The notes: generated by a model not told the origin, from the letters alone. 64,000 nucleotides of DNA from Cubamyces lactineus (GCA_022376465.1 JACDTU010000002.1:992001-1056000); one strand, 5' to 3'; shown: positions 1 to 10,906, counted from the first letter of the stretch. A program made the numbers and translations.

Positions 1-1195
1 TCGAGATCGCCGTTGGCATTCACGAGACTCTTCACCGGATCCGGGAGGTGAGGCACGATGGGCTTTGCGAGCGGATGAGATAATATCTGCTGTGCCGCAT
101 GCGCCGCGTGTCTGGTTATGTGGGAGAATGACTGCAGGAGAGCCATTCTAGCCGGAGATGCCGAAGCTGATGATGAGGATACCGGAGAGAGTGATTTGTG
201 CAAGATGGACGAGCGCTCGGAATCGGAGTTCGTGGGTGAGGAAAGTGGCCGTGGGCGGCGGTGAGCAGGGATGGGAGAATGGGAATTCGCATAAGAAGAT
301 TGGGCCAAGATGTCATCAACAGCATCATCGGCGAAAAGAGGCGTGGAATGCGTTTCAATGTCCTCGCGAGAGGGGTCCACCAGGTACAAGTTGGACTGTA
401 AGCATGAGCGTAGAATATGGCAATAAGATCGGAGCTTGACAAGGAGGTCTTCACCGCCCCAAGTACTACTCTTAGGAGCAGACTCGGAGGGAGGAGGCGG
501 ATAGGATACGGGCCGTGGTTCGATAGGAGATTTTGCCGGCATGGTAAAGGAGCGAGACTCATCGTCATGGAAATGAAGTGTGGGGAGAGTTGATCCACTA
601 ATGAGGTTTATAGCAATAGAGCCGTCTATGTGCATGATCAGACGGAGACTCTGAGGTCCGACAGGATGCGCACTCACACCAAGACGACAGGGACGGCGGG
701 TTAACAATCAGAGAATATATTGATGTCAGCGGAACAGAGAACGCGTAGGACTCAGGCCTCTGCACCGGAAGGTCAATGAGAACTGCATCTATGATACTGT
801 TAGTTTGAAGATCATCCACTGAATGGACTGTACAGACCTTCGTCCTCATCGTCGACGACGGCATGCTCTTCGACTTTCACGAACTTGTCCCACTCGGTTG
901 GTCCCTTCTCGTTCAGCAAAGATTCAGGGATCCACGCCAGCAAGTATACTGGCTGTGCAGACTCCTACAACGAACGTCATTGCCTGCCACACTACGGAGT
1001 GGCGGGAGTACTCACCTTCTTTACCAAAGCAACAAAGCCAGGGATATTATCGCGCGCATATGCGGTCGGGTTCACGTACACTTTGGACTTGCTGTAGATG
1101 AGTCTGTATTTGCTATCGTCCGCGCTCTCTTCGGAAGATCCGGACGCGGCGAGTGCATCATGGGAGCCAAGGTCGCTGCGCTTGATCTCGACCAT
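1..1195 (-). CDS. gyp7: Gyp7-type Rab GTPase-activating protein, N-terminal part (truncated by window edge)
   Basis: Likely a TBC-domain GAP that stimulates GTP hydrolysis by Ypt/Rab GTPases in vesicle traffic. Exons on the minus strand: 1016-1195, 838-964, 678-788 and <1-625; about 347 residues are visible. The start is the ATG at 1195. Recognised by the N-terminal domain typical of fungal Gyp7 proteins: YSKSKVYVNPTAYARDNIPG near residues 33-52, then YLLAWIPESLLNEKGPTEWD, then PLTSIYSLIVNPPSLSSW with YGSIAINL across the third intron, then TLHFHDDESRS. A Ser/Pro-rich linker follows, and the visible part ends in ILSHPLAKPIVPHLPDPVKS. The catalytic TBC domain with its Arg and Gln fingers would lie beyond the left edge, so GAP activity is inferred from family membership. 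It is divergent from the S21 gene, with 415 bp between the start codons. Confidence 0.85.
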
Positions 1196-1610
1196 CGAAT
1201 CAACCTGCTCCGGCTTGCGTCAGGTCTCGCGGGCCTCACCTCTGCTGAACTTACTGAGGAAGTAGAGAGAGTACCGTCGAAAGGTGGTGGTTGCGGAGAT
1301 CCGCGCATCAGAGTAACATGAGTGTATAAAGCGTTGGACGAGGCTGCTGCGTCTCAGTGGTCGTGGCCTGGACTCCTCGGCAGACTGCGTGCTCTCCGCT
1401 GCGCCGCGGGCGCTAGACGCGCGTAGCCGGCGCGTCATTCCAGCTCATCACGTGCTGCACAGGCACTGATCTGAGCGCTCCAGTTTTAGCAGGAGGCCAA
1501 AGCATGCCAAACAAGAAACTGCAACTGTACAGTTTCTAACCTTACGCTCTCTGCATACTGCCACTAACGCCCGCCGCCGCCCCGCCGCACCAAAAGTCCA
1601 CTTTCTAGCC
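1196..1610. promoter_or_regulatory. Divergent intergenic region, gyp7 / rps21
   Basis: This 415-bp stretch separates two divergent starts and should hold both promoters and 5' leaders. Just before the S21 start there is a GCC-repeat, C-rich leader. I see no clear TATA box and no ORF that makes sense. Confidence 0.5.
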
Positions 1611-2052
1611 ATGGAGAACGATCAGGTGTGTAGACGTGCGTCGTACATGCGCACAGGAGAAGTTCTGAACGATTTGCGTGATTTCAGGGTATCCTCGTTG
1701 ACCTCTACGTCCCCCGCAAGTGCGCGGCGACCAGTAAGCATAACCCGAAATTTCTGAGACGACACACTTGACGGTGCTCAAACGCTTCGACTATCTAGAC
1801 CGCCTCATCACCTCCAAGGACCACGCCTCCGTCCAGATCAGCGTTGTTGATGTCGACGCCGACGGCCGGGCACTCCCCACCTCCACCACCTTCGCGCTCT
1901 GCGGTCAGGTCCGGGCTATGGGCGAGAGCGATGACTCCCTGAACCGTCTCGCGACGAAGGCCGGCTGTAAGTCCCTGGAAATGTGCACAGCCTGGTGATA
2001 CTGACGAATTGTTGTTGCAGTGCTCCGCAATGTATGGTCTTACCAGAAGTAA
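1611..2052 (+). CDS. rps21: 40S ribosomal protein S21 (eS21)
   Basis: Component of the small ribosomal subunit, an 86-residue cytoplasmic protein. Exons: 1611-1625, 1688-1733, 1799-1966 and 2021-2052. The first exon codes only for MENDQ. Family signatures are easy to read: GILVDLYVPRKCAATNRLI at the start, KDHASVQISVVDVD in the middle, and AMGESDDSLNRLATKAG followed by LLRNVWSYQK at the end. The length matches fungal and animal S21. The first intron lies soon after the start codon, as is common in basidiomycete ribosomal protein genes. The last coding exon is only 32 nt. All joins keep phase and give a protein collinear with the family, so confidence is very high. Confidence 0.97.
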
Positions 2053-2282
2053 TTTCGCTGTCCTGGAGTTGCTTTTCTCGCTGTACTTGTCATTTTATCA
2101 TCATCTGCATTGCTGGTCGACCGGCTATCTGTAAAAGAGGCAACACACCCTGTTTGTTCACGGCACCTGGCAAGCACAATGACTGAACGCCGTCACATCC
2201 TTCGCCATCCTTGCTCCACATCATGCAAAACACACATATTATGGTCAGCGCTTCACATCTACACGAAAGCCGCAAGTAAGTA

Positions 2283-3985
2283 TCACAGGGTGCCATGATA
2301 CTCTTCTTGCCAGGAATCTTTCCCTACGTTTGCACCGTTGTTGGCGCTTGTAGACGGAATGCGTGGTGGCGTATCAAGGGCCATCTCCTCATCGCCCATA
2401 CTAGGCCTGTCCGAATAACGCCTTTCCGTTCGGGGACGCGTTCCCCCGGTACTGAGCGAAAGATCGGCTAATGCTGAAGTGTCTGATCCGTCCCGAGCAT
2501 GCGAAGGCAGAATCTGTCCACCACGCTTTACTCGAGGTGGGTAAGGCTGGTGCGACATCTCGGACTGCAGCGGGGGATAGTACTGGCGGTACGAGAAGTA
2601 CGCGGTAACGATGCCGAGGATTGAGCCTGCGAGCACGTCGTGCCAATGGTGTCGGTAGTCCATTGTACGTGAGATCGCCACGAGGGCAGCTGCCGAGAGA
2701 GGGGTAAGGGCGAGCCATGCTTTAACCTGTGAGGTACATGATAGCGGTCAATCTACACTCATTTCAAGGCGAGTAGTGCCGTGCAAGTCTCACCGTATGC
2801 CCCCTAGTGTCGAACAAGTGCATTTTGCCTGCCAGATAGAACGACAAGAAGCCGAGTCCCGCGAATGACACTGGGTAACAACATAAGCATGTGCGTAGCA
2901 GTCATTAGGCAATGCCTACAGCTTGAATGACCACTCGGGAAACTTCTCCAGCCGTCCCGAAGTATATGCTGTTGTGTCTGGGTGCATATCGCCACGGTTG
3001 AAAGGCCAAGTGGGGGATCAACAGCACCAGGTTTTGGGATGCAGCGAGCAATGAGGTCTGGCGACTCATTGTCAGCGGCAAGTTCTACCCTACGACATTG
3101 ATACAGAACGTACCAGGGCGGGGCCTCCCGACAGTGATCTTCACGAACTGGGTGATTCCTCCCGTAATTGACAGGGACAGCAACACTGTCGCTTTGTCAG
3201 GACGTGGCATTGGCGTTGTGTTCGCACTAAACATATACTCACGACCTAGCCAGCTACTGTGTAGGTCCCACCATGAGCGCAAGGTGAGGACATTGATCAC
3301 CGGTTGCAAGACAAGCGGCGTGACTCCGCACAACATATACAGTGCAACAGGCTGAGAACGAGACGGTCAGCCATGAAGGGGCAGGCTATATGGGTATGAC
3401 ATACCGGTACTCGCTCATGAACGGCATACCTACACACAACATTGTGTAAGTCAACGTTAGCTCCGCCAACGGACTAACACGAGCGTACGTATGGAGTAAC
3501 CTAGAAACAAAGCGACGCAGCAGAATCAGCCTGTGAAATGCGTCATAGTGACAGGAGTCTTTCTTACGAAGTGTCCGTTAGTGAGAACTCTCTCTTGAAT
3601 CCCTCGACATAATCAAGGGCATAAAATGCAGCACTGGATGTCGTCAGTCAACGAGGCAAATGAGGGAATGGTTCACGAGACTCACGCCAGGACTATGCAC
3701 ACGATCCTGACCACACAAATCCATCAGGGCGAGGGCGCTTGTCAGGACACGCTTCTTCCTGACCATCACTATTAGCACTCACCAATCTGGCGCATACGAC
3801 ATCACTAGGCTTGGGCGTCCTCTCCCCGATAGCAGCATGTTGAATCGTGTCGTGCAGGTCGCGGAAGAGTCGACGGTGGGCGTGTGAGCGGCGCGAATGT
3901 CAGGATGATCGTGGGAGATGCTGGATTGGGAAGGCAGAGGCTGTAGCAGGTATTCCTCCGGGTCGTGCAGACTTTGAGAGAACAT
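2283..3985 (-). CDS. PAP2-family lipid phosphatase (DPP1/LPP-like diacylglycerol pyrophosphate phosphatase)
   Basis: Predicted integral-membrane phosphatase that removes phosphate from phosphatidate, lysophosphatidate or diacylglycerol pyrophosphate. Ten minus-strand exons: 3783-3985, 3686-3706, 3568-3633, 3489-3500, 3405-3429, 3243-3351, 3114-3185, 2920-3057, 2794-2870, 2283-2726. The three catalytic PAP2 motifs are all present: KITVGRPRP, the SFPSGHSS loop, and SRTMDYRHHWHDVLAG. Hydrophobic segments include the one after APDWIVCIVLAAAFYALDYV. The family sequence GFKREFSLTDTS followed by LLHTYAVHERVP supports the very short exons of 21 and 12 nt. The C-terminal tail of about 110 residues is hydrophilic, Ser/Pro-rich and probably cytosolic. 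The start is the ATG giving MFSQSLHDPEEYLLQ; a fossil copy of this 5' end lies about 1.3 kb upstream. The substrate is inferred from the family. Confidence 0.9.
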
Positions 3986-5084
3986 CAACGTTCAGAACAA
4001 GAGTCCATGAGCCTTGCCGGCATCGAGAGCATTATGCAGCTTGATGGCTGTGGCTCTGTTCTCGCTGGGCGCTGCTTTCGGTGACTTGGCGGGCTTGATC
4101 GGCGGTTGGGCTGTTCCCGCCGTCGAGTTCCGCATCTCGCGGCCTTGGAGGCTTGGACATACCGCGACATGTCAAGTTCCTATCAAACCCGAGTTCTACC
4201 GGCACCTGTGGTATCTCAGCTGGTGGTATTCCTTAGTTGCAGCAGCTATCGTTAGTTAAAACACTGACAGGCAGGCGACCGTGCACTATCGTGAACGCCG
4301 TCATGGGCTGAGACGATCCAAGACATTACACTCATATGGCGTCAACTACGGGGGTATGTTCCAGTCGAGCTAGCATACATACGGGTTATACTCATGCGCA
4401 ACTTGGTGCCAACGGGCAAAATGATATTGCCTAGCGCGCTAGCGTAGTGAACACTGAACGCAATTGAAACCTCTACAGTCCTTGTGTTGGAAGAGCGCTA
4501 GCGGTGGTGCCCATGCAATCCGGTGCCATACGCGGGGCTCGGCTTTGCAGTTTTATGGGGACGAAGTTCCGAATGGCCGGGGGCAGTTCTCTTTACTACT
4601 GCGTATCCAGGTACTATTGACCCGTTATTTCCACCTTTCTAGCTCCGATGCTGACCTGGACTGCAGACGATCAGGCAAGAGCACATCCAAACCCATGACG
4701 CTCGGATATTATAGCCCCTATCACACCATCGTCGTATACCGACAGCCTGATATCGGTCGTGCGGTAATTTGCCTCAACTGGATACAATCCCGCCCGGACA
4801 AGACAAGACGCTCAGCAATCTCTTCGTCATCGTCCAGCGCGACTACATTCATTCTAGCTAGTCGAAGGCCATCTATGGAGTAACATCGGCGGCCGCGTCG
4901 CCGTGAGCAGTCGACTTTTGAGTCAAGGTTACGCCACTCTCTCGTAGCTTCGGCTCGGGGGCCGTTCTACCAGACGCCAAAGTTCATCTTGGTTCGCTTC
5001 CCTGCAACCTTGGACACCTTCTCTGCATGCTGGGGCCGCCCTGCCGAGCGTGCACGGTCAGCACATACCCCCTTCGGACTCCAA

Positions 5085-5180
5085 TCACCAGGAGGGCAAG
5101 ATTTGCGGAGCTGAGGCACATTTTCATTGATCACAGGGGCGGTGAAGGTACAAGTGCAATGCAGCCCATTTCTAGTGGAC
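5085..5180. repeat. Diverged direct repeat, copy 1
   Basis: Matches about 6318-6410. The shared skeleton reads ggcaag-tttgcgg-gctg, then tcattgatcaca or cactgatcaca, then ggg-gg-gaaggta-a-tcgcaa, with frequent point changes. Read on the minus strand, both copies show a remnant resembling PVI-EN followed by K-C-P, which suggests decayed copies of the same former coding sequence. The family is not recognised. Confidence 0.5.
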
Positions 5181-5239
5181 TTCTCCAAACTTTGTCCTTG
5201 TATCATTCAGTTGTGCGAATGGCTGACCGATAGAAGACC

Positions 5240-5391
5240 AGCGTGGGAGACGCCAGATTCTGAAGGCGTAAGTTACGGTCGCAGCCGTTAGTAGGTGCCT
5301 CCGGGTCGTGCAGGCGGGGATGGTCCATCGGCAACCTGACATCAGGACAAGGCAACATGGGCTCGCTAGTATCGATACTACGATGCAGCTT
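5240..5391 (-). pseudogene. Fossil copy of the PAP2 gene 5' end
   Basis: This stretch aligns with about 3905-4047, the first coding bases and leader of the PAP2 gene. Identical blocks include gtgggaga, cctccgggtcgtgcag and atgcagctt, in the same order and with similar spacing. The remains of LHDPE can still be read on the minus strand, but the frame is degraded and no downstream PAP2 exons follow. I read it as an old partial duplication that has decayed. Confidence 0.55.
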
Positions 5392-6317
5392 CAAGACTAC
5401 GACTTCACCGAAGCCACGGGCGCTATATCCAGCCACTCGCTATTCAGGCTCGTGCGGCCTTAGGTGTCCCGCGACAACCTCAAGTCTCAATGCCGAGTCT
5501 CAGTAGCGCCACTCGGATCCGAGTCGACCGCCCAGTACCGCTTACAGCTTTCTGTACCGGTCACTATTATTGATCGCGCTCGATTGGACGCTACGGACGT
5601 CATGGAAGGGTGCAGGTAAGGTGTTGGCGCCAAATTCGTCACCGCTGAATGTGATTTTTGAGCTTTTGTGTCTTTGACGAAGCGTCAATCCCGCAACCTG
5701 GTGACCCGAACGCTGCTCTCTCGGTCGCAGTGAACAACCAGAACGACTCGCTATTGGAACGCCGGTGACGTTCCTCAAACCTAATTTTTCCCCGGTGTTT
5801 CGATGGCCTGTCGGTGGAGACTGCCATCTATTGCTGCGTACTCGCCTAGCTGGATCCTGTCTCTAGAGTTCCAGCGTTGGCGTCCGCTGGCATGCTTGCT
5901 GTCCGCGCTTGCGAATACACGATACGTGTTCACTCCAAACGACCAGGCAAGCCGATCTTAACGCCTGTCAGATAGCTTCATGGCGACATTTTCCTGTGAC
6001 GAGTTCTAACGTTGGTTACCCATGTTCGTCGCCTGCAATACCCGTGGAAAAAGCAGCCGTATTTACGAAGATCTCGAGGCTCCCCAATGTCTACCGCGGT
6101 TACAGTACTCCTTTGGTGTCGAAGACGAACTTTGAGGTGACAGCGGTGGCCGTGTCCTTTTCAGCAGCCCACTTTGTCCACGCATTCAAGGTTGCGCCAT
6201 CCTCCCACCGCTCCGCTTGGGGATCGTTCTTCCATGCATACTGAACGTCTTCTCCATATGCTCGAAGCTGCGTCCTACCCAACAGAGGTAAGAGCATATC
6301 ACTTTCTGACTCTGATC

Positions 6318-6410
6318 CCCACCGGGGGCAAGGTTTGCGGGGCTGCGCGTTGGCTTCACTGATCACAAGGGCAACGGAAGGTATAGTCGCAACGGTGCCC
6401 ACCTCCAGTC
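6318..6410. repeat. Diverged direct repeat, copy 2
   Basis: Partner of the repeat at about 5085-5180. The minus-strand frame around it stays open for about 137 codons (6100-6513) but has no recognised domain. I treat it as a decayed duplicate rather than a gene. Confidence 0.45.
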
Positions 6411-6456
6411 GGGCTATCGTGGCTGCTCTGGGGTCCGTTTCGGTAGCCTGGATTTG

Positions 6457-6462
6457 TATAAA
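6457..6462 (+). promoter_or_regulatory. TATA box of the first decarboxylase gene
   Basis: TATAAA in the context tttgtataaagg, 100 bp upstream of the proposed start codon at 6562. Confidence 0.5.
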
Positions 6463-6561
6463 GGACCAGGCGATAGATGGAATTCGCCCCCAGGCTACCC
6501 TTGTGTCTCTCACTTGCGGTCACTGACAAAGACTTCAACCTACATCCCGGATTCTCACGTT

Positions 6562-7986
6562 ATGGTAAGTAAAATGGCTAGTTTTATACACTTCGCTGAC
6601 CGCCTGTTGCGATATGACTGCCTATCTGCGTGACGACGGCTTGATGGTTTGCAGAGCAAGCAAAGCGGAACCGTCGTGAAACACCGCGTCGGCGGGTGGC
6701 TGCCACGCAACCACGACGTCTTGAAGCAGTGGCTGGACAAGAAGATCGCTTACGTCGAACATCCCGCCCGCAGGGATGCCGCCCTTGCGCCTGTCATCCA
6801 GGACTTCCAGACGTTCATCGAGCAGGACCCGACAGTCTTCATGGGCTTCCATCAGATGTTTGAGCAAGTCCCTACGAAGCCGCCGTACGACAATGACCCG
6901 ACGGGACAGCCGCAGGTGTGTACCGTTTACTTCTGAGATAGTACGATGCTGACACACACCTGCTAGGTTCGCGACTACCTGCTGATGCTCAAGCTCTTCA
7001 ACAACATCATCGCCACCGCTCCTGCGTTCGAGCAGAACGACCTCGTCGGCTTCCCAATCAATGCCATCCTCGATTGGCCCATGGGCACCACCGCCGGCAT
7101 GGCCATGTTCATGCGCCCCGACGTCAATGAACACTTTAAGAACATGTTCGACGTCTGGACTACGTTCCTCACCTCCTCGGACTCGTGTTACGTGCTCGAC
7201 GACAGCGAGACCGGTTGGTTCGGTCCCCCGGCCAGCCAGGCTATTCCTGACTTCGCTCAGACGTACGTGTGCGACCCGACCGCTCAGTACTACGGCTACA
7301 AGTCCTGGGACGACTTCTTCACGCGCCTCTTCCAACCTGGCGTCCGACCCATCGCAGCTCCCGACGACGACACTATCGTGAACAGCGCATGTGAAAGCAC
7401 GGTCTACCGCCTCGCATCCAACATCCAGTTGACCGACAGCTTCTGGCTCAAGGATCAGCCGTACTCCCTCGCCCACATGCTCAACTACGACGACTACACT
7501 TCCCAGTTCGTCGGCGGCACGATCTACCAGGCATTCCTCGCCGCTACCAAGTACCACCGCTGGCACTCTCCGGTGAACGGTACTATCGTTCGCACCGTCA
7601 TGGTTCCCGGGACGTACTACGCTGAGTCGCCTGAGGAAGGCTTCCCGAACCCCGACGTCGCCGGCCCGAACCTCTCGCAGGGCTTCATCACGGCGATCGC
7701 CGCTCGTGCTCTCATCTTCATCCAAGCTAACAACCCCGACATCGGGCTGATGTGCTTCATCGGCGTCGGTATGGCGGAGGTCTCCACGTGCGAGATCACC
7801 GTGAAGGAGAACGATACGGTCAAGAAGGGCGACCAACTTGGGATGTTCCACTTCGGTGGCTCGACACACTGCCTCCTCTTCCGTCCACAGACCCAGGTCA
7901 CTTACGCTGACAACATCGTCGTCGAAGCCGACGTGCCGTTGAACAGCGTCATTGCTCAAGTGTCCGCTGCTGCAACTTCGACTTAG
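6562..7986 (+). CDS. Phosphatidylserine decarboxylase / PsiD-like pyruvoyl decarboxylase, copy 1
   Basis: Predicted self-processing pyruvoyl-dependent decarboxylase of 427 residues. Exons: 6562-6564 (the ATG alone), 6655-6915, 6967-7986. The N-terminal half is the domain that in fungi precedes the decarboxylase core (WLDKKIAYVEHP, then FQTFIEQDPTVFMGFHQMFE). The core has the family YHRWHSPVNG (residues about 284-293), GVGMAEVSTCEITV and FHFGGST; Ser387 in GGST is the expected cleavage and pyruvoyl site. There is no mitochondrial presequence or membrane helix, unlike Psd1. Psilocybe PsiD, a tryptophan decarboxylase, has the same architecture and a GGSS motif, so an amino-acid substrate is as likely as phosphatidylserine. 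A second copy lies about 1 kb downstream on the same strand. The one-codon first exon is inferred from ATG|GTAAGT and from the same structure in copy 2. Confidence 0.9.
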
Positions 7987-9001
7987 GAGGGGACCAGGCT
8001 AGGCGTCACCGCATCCTACGCTCCCTGTGTCGTCCCTCTCCCCATTCCTACTCACAGGCCCCATGCTATCCCTTCATCCTAACTCATCATACCGGATGTC
8101 GCTATCGCCAGGCAGGCTTCACGTCGAATACACTTAGTGGTACTCGGACTTATTCCCTGTCTGTCATTGTCGTCCATCCACACAAACTACATCTCAATTC
8201 TACCCGTCTCCAGTCTCGTCTCTATCCCTACCCATAAAGATACATAAATCCCCATGATTTCTCCGTCCGTCGCGTTTGTACGATGTAAGATAGTGCTGTC
8301 AAATGAATGCTATTGGTGAGGCCCCTAGTATGAGTAGGGTGGGATAACCACACCGCTAAGCTCTGAGATATACCGTATCAGAGCTTCAAACGTGTGGACG
8401 CTCTAACCTACAGATTCAGACGGAGCTCATCCACACCTGCATCGATTCACGGAGCCAGCCGGGCGCCTCTAGATCTGATCATTCACCACCACGGTGGGTA
8501 TGCGGCCGATTGCAGCGGCGAGCTTACTGCAGAGACTTCCCATTACATACTTGACAAGCTTCGAAGCAAGGACGCGTACATGACCAAAGAACGAAACAAT
8601 GTTCAAGGCTAAATAGGCTATATCTTTGCCGGATAGGCGTGAGTCGTCTAACAACGTTGCGTCTCCGCTAGATCCACCGTGCAAATATGTCTAGTTCTGG
8701 GACAGTCAAGGTACTTTCTTCGGTTCCCTGTGTGTCACTCGTGGCAGCTTTCCATGATAACAAGTAGTCATAACTCTCTTCATAAGGAGCTCAAGCTAAG
8801 GTGTCCCATCCACCAGGCGTAGAGAGGCCCCCCATAGCGTTCAACCCTTGTATGGTCAAAACGTGGCTTTTGGTTGGCGTTCACACCACTGGTCAAATAG
8901 CCGTAGTACTGAACATAATGCTTGTGCTTCAGGTCGCTCGATATATGGATTCCAGTCACTATCCCCGCCGCACCGACTTGTACGGCCACCGTTCTGTTAA
9001 T
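7987..9001. other. Intergenic region between the tandem decarboxylases
   Basis: Holds the 3' region of copy 1 and the promoter of copy 2. I see no gene. The short plus-strand frame at 8394-8612 has no motif. It does not visibly resemble the region upstream of copy 1, so the duplication did not keep the promoter, or the promoter has diverged beyond recognition by eye. Confidence 0.5.
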
Positions 9002-10408
9002 ATGGTACGTTTGCCATGGGTACTCCAGCAATGAGTAGACATCTCAGCCATCATCACGCGCCCCATCTTGGGCATTCCTTCAATATTCGCAGCACCAAGA
9101 TGCTATCGAACGGCGGCCTCATCGGTGGCTCTCCCATGACTATACTCTCTTGAGCAAGTGGCTAGACGAGAAGATCGCTTATGTCGAGCACCCGCTCCAG
9201 TTGACTGCTGCCCTACATCCCGTCATACTCGAGTTCAAGGCCTTCATCGAAACCAATACAGCAATTTACATGGGTTTCCGACAAATGTTCGAGCAGGTTC
9301 CTCATAACCCCCCTTATAACAAGGGCCCCACTGGGAAGCCACAGGTTTGCATTTTCGCCTCCCACCACCCGTACATACTAACATGCGATCTGAAAAGGTT
9401 CGCAGCTACATGGTGATGCTCAGACTCTTCGATCACATCATCAGGACTGCCCCTGAGTATGAACTCGGCGAATACGTTGGCTTCCCTATCAACGCCATCC
9501 TCCTTTGGCCCATGGGGACGCCAGCGGGAAGAGCAATGTTCACGCGTCAAGACGTCAACGGCCACTTCAAAAAGATGTTCGACGTCTGGTCAACATTCCT
9601 GGCCTCCAAGGCATCGCGCTACGTACTCAGCGATTCCGAATCCGGATGGTTCGGGCCCTCAGCTAGCAAGGCCATGCCAAATTTCGCGCAGACATACATA
9701 TGCGACCCTTCCGCTCCGTACCATGGCTACAGCTCCTGGGACGACTTCTTCACCCGCCGCTTCCGCCCCGGCGTGCGTCCCGTCGTGCACTCGACAGCTG
9801 ATAACATCATCAACAGCGCTTGCGAAAGCAGAGTCTATCGCATTGCGCACGGGGTAAAGGAAACCGACAAGTTCTGGCTCAAGGAGCAGCCATACTCGCT
9901 TGCCCACATGCTCAACTTCGATGGCTTCACCTCACAGTTTGTTGGAGGCACGGTGTACCAGGCGTTCCTCGCCGCTACCAAATACCACCGCTGGCACTCT
10001 CCGGTGAACGGTACTATCGTTCGCACCGTCATGGTCCCCGGGACGTACTACGCCGTGTCACCCTCTGAGGGCTTCCCCCACCCGGACCCCATCGGCGCTA
10101 ACCACTCGCAATCCTTCATCACATCCACCGCCGCCCGCGCCCTCATCTTCATCCAAGCAACGAACCCCGACATTGGGTTGATGTGCTTCATGGGTGTTGG
10201 CATGGCGGAGGTCTCTACGTGTGAGATCACCGTCAAGGAGAACGACCAGGTCAACAAAGGCGACGAGCTCGGGATGTTCCATTTTGGCGGATCGACGCAC
10301 TGTCTCCTTTTCCGCCCACAGACCAACTTGAATTTCGGCGAGGACGTGGTTGTCGACGCTGACGTAGAGGTTAACGCACGTATTGCCAGTGTGTTGGCTG
10401 CAGACTGA
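9002..10408 (+). CDS. Phosphatidylserine decarboxylase / PsiD-like pyruvoyl decarboxylase, copy 2
   Basis: Paralogue of the gene at 6562-7986, 421 residues. Exons: 9002-9004 (ATG alone), 9093-9344, 9398-10408, so intron number and phase match copy 1 exactly. It has WLDEKIAYVEHP, GYSSWDDFFTRRFRPGVRP, YHRWHSPVNG, GVGMAEVSTCEITV and GGST with the predicted pyruvoyl Ser at 384. The N-terminus after the first codon (HQDAIERRPHRWLS) differs from copy 1. There is no targeting sequence. All expected catalytic positions are kept, so both copies look active. A stretch of about 89 nt around the catalytic His (9965-10053) is almost identical to copy 1, including silent positions. Substrate as for copy 1: phosphatidylserine or an amino acid. 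Confidence 0.9.
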
Positions 10409-10906
10409 TGCCCTTCAGTGCAGTGGTCCGCGTCCTATGGCTAACGACTTTGTACGGACCTTTCTGTCACTTTGCTAAGGGTCAGACTCTTGCCGTGTGT
10501 ACATGACCATATCGATTAATTTTAGAAATGTCGCGATATTATGACCAGCTTATTCGTCGGCGGTGCAGAGTTGGACCTGTGATGAGTAGCACGCGTACGC
10601 TGAATGGTGGATCGCATACAGTGATTACCAGCAGTCAGCAGTCGGTGATAGACTGGGCTCGAGCACGGAGATGACTAGCGTTGTGACAGATACCATGATC
10701 TGTTGCGACGTCGTGGTGGCCTTGATGCAACTTCAATAATCGGCTGTATAGTCACCGCTTACACAGGCGCCCACTCTCGCATCCGGTGGCGCAGGCGCGA
10801 CGCGCCTCAGCCTCAGGCCTGCGCTTGCCTTCCGCCACTACATACTGCTTTCAAGAAACGGTTATACGCGTGTAGTCTCAACAATTGCGTTCATTTGTAG
10901 AGCACA
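10409..10906. other. Intergenic region
   Basis: Holds the 3' end of the second decarboxylase gene and the promoter of the PP4 subunit gene. No gene or repeat recognised. Confidence 0.5.

Larger units (their letters stand above)
3986..6561. other. Gene-poor decayed interval
   Basis: This interval between the PAP2 start and the first decarboxylase gene holds no intact gene I can support. The open frames in it are short and lack family motifs. It contains a fossil of the PAP2 5' end at about 5240-5391 and a diverged repeat pair at about 5085-5180 and 6318-6410. Its last 100 bp contain the promoter of the first decarboxylase. Confidence 0.6.

Noticed and set aside
4014..4259. Plus-strand frame with a hydrophobic start, possible secreted peptide
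   Set aside because: The start is not supported, it overlaps the PAP2 leader and its duplicated segment, and no family resemblance is visible.
6100..6513. 137-codon minus-strand frame upstream of the first decarboxylase
   Set aside because: It overlaps a degenerate repeat and has no recognised domain or start context. I treat it as part of the decayed interval.
6622..7959. 445-codon minus-strand frame antisense to decarboxylase copy 1
   Set aside because: It is the mirror of a codon-biased gene in GC-rich DNA, with Val/Glu/Asp-rich nonsense composition. The plus strand has clear family motifs.
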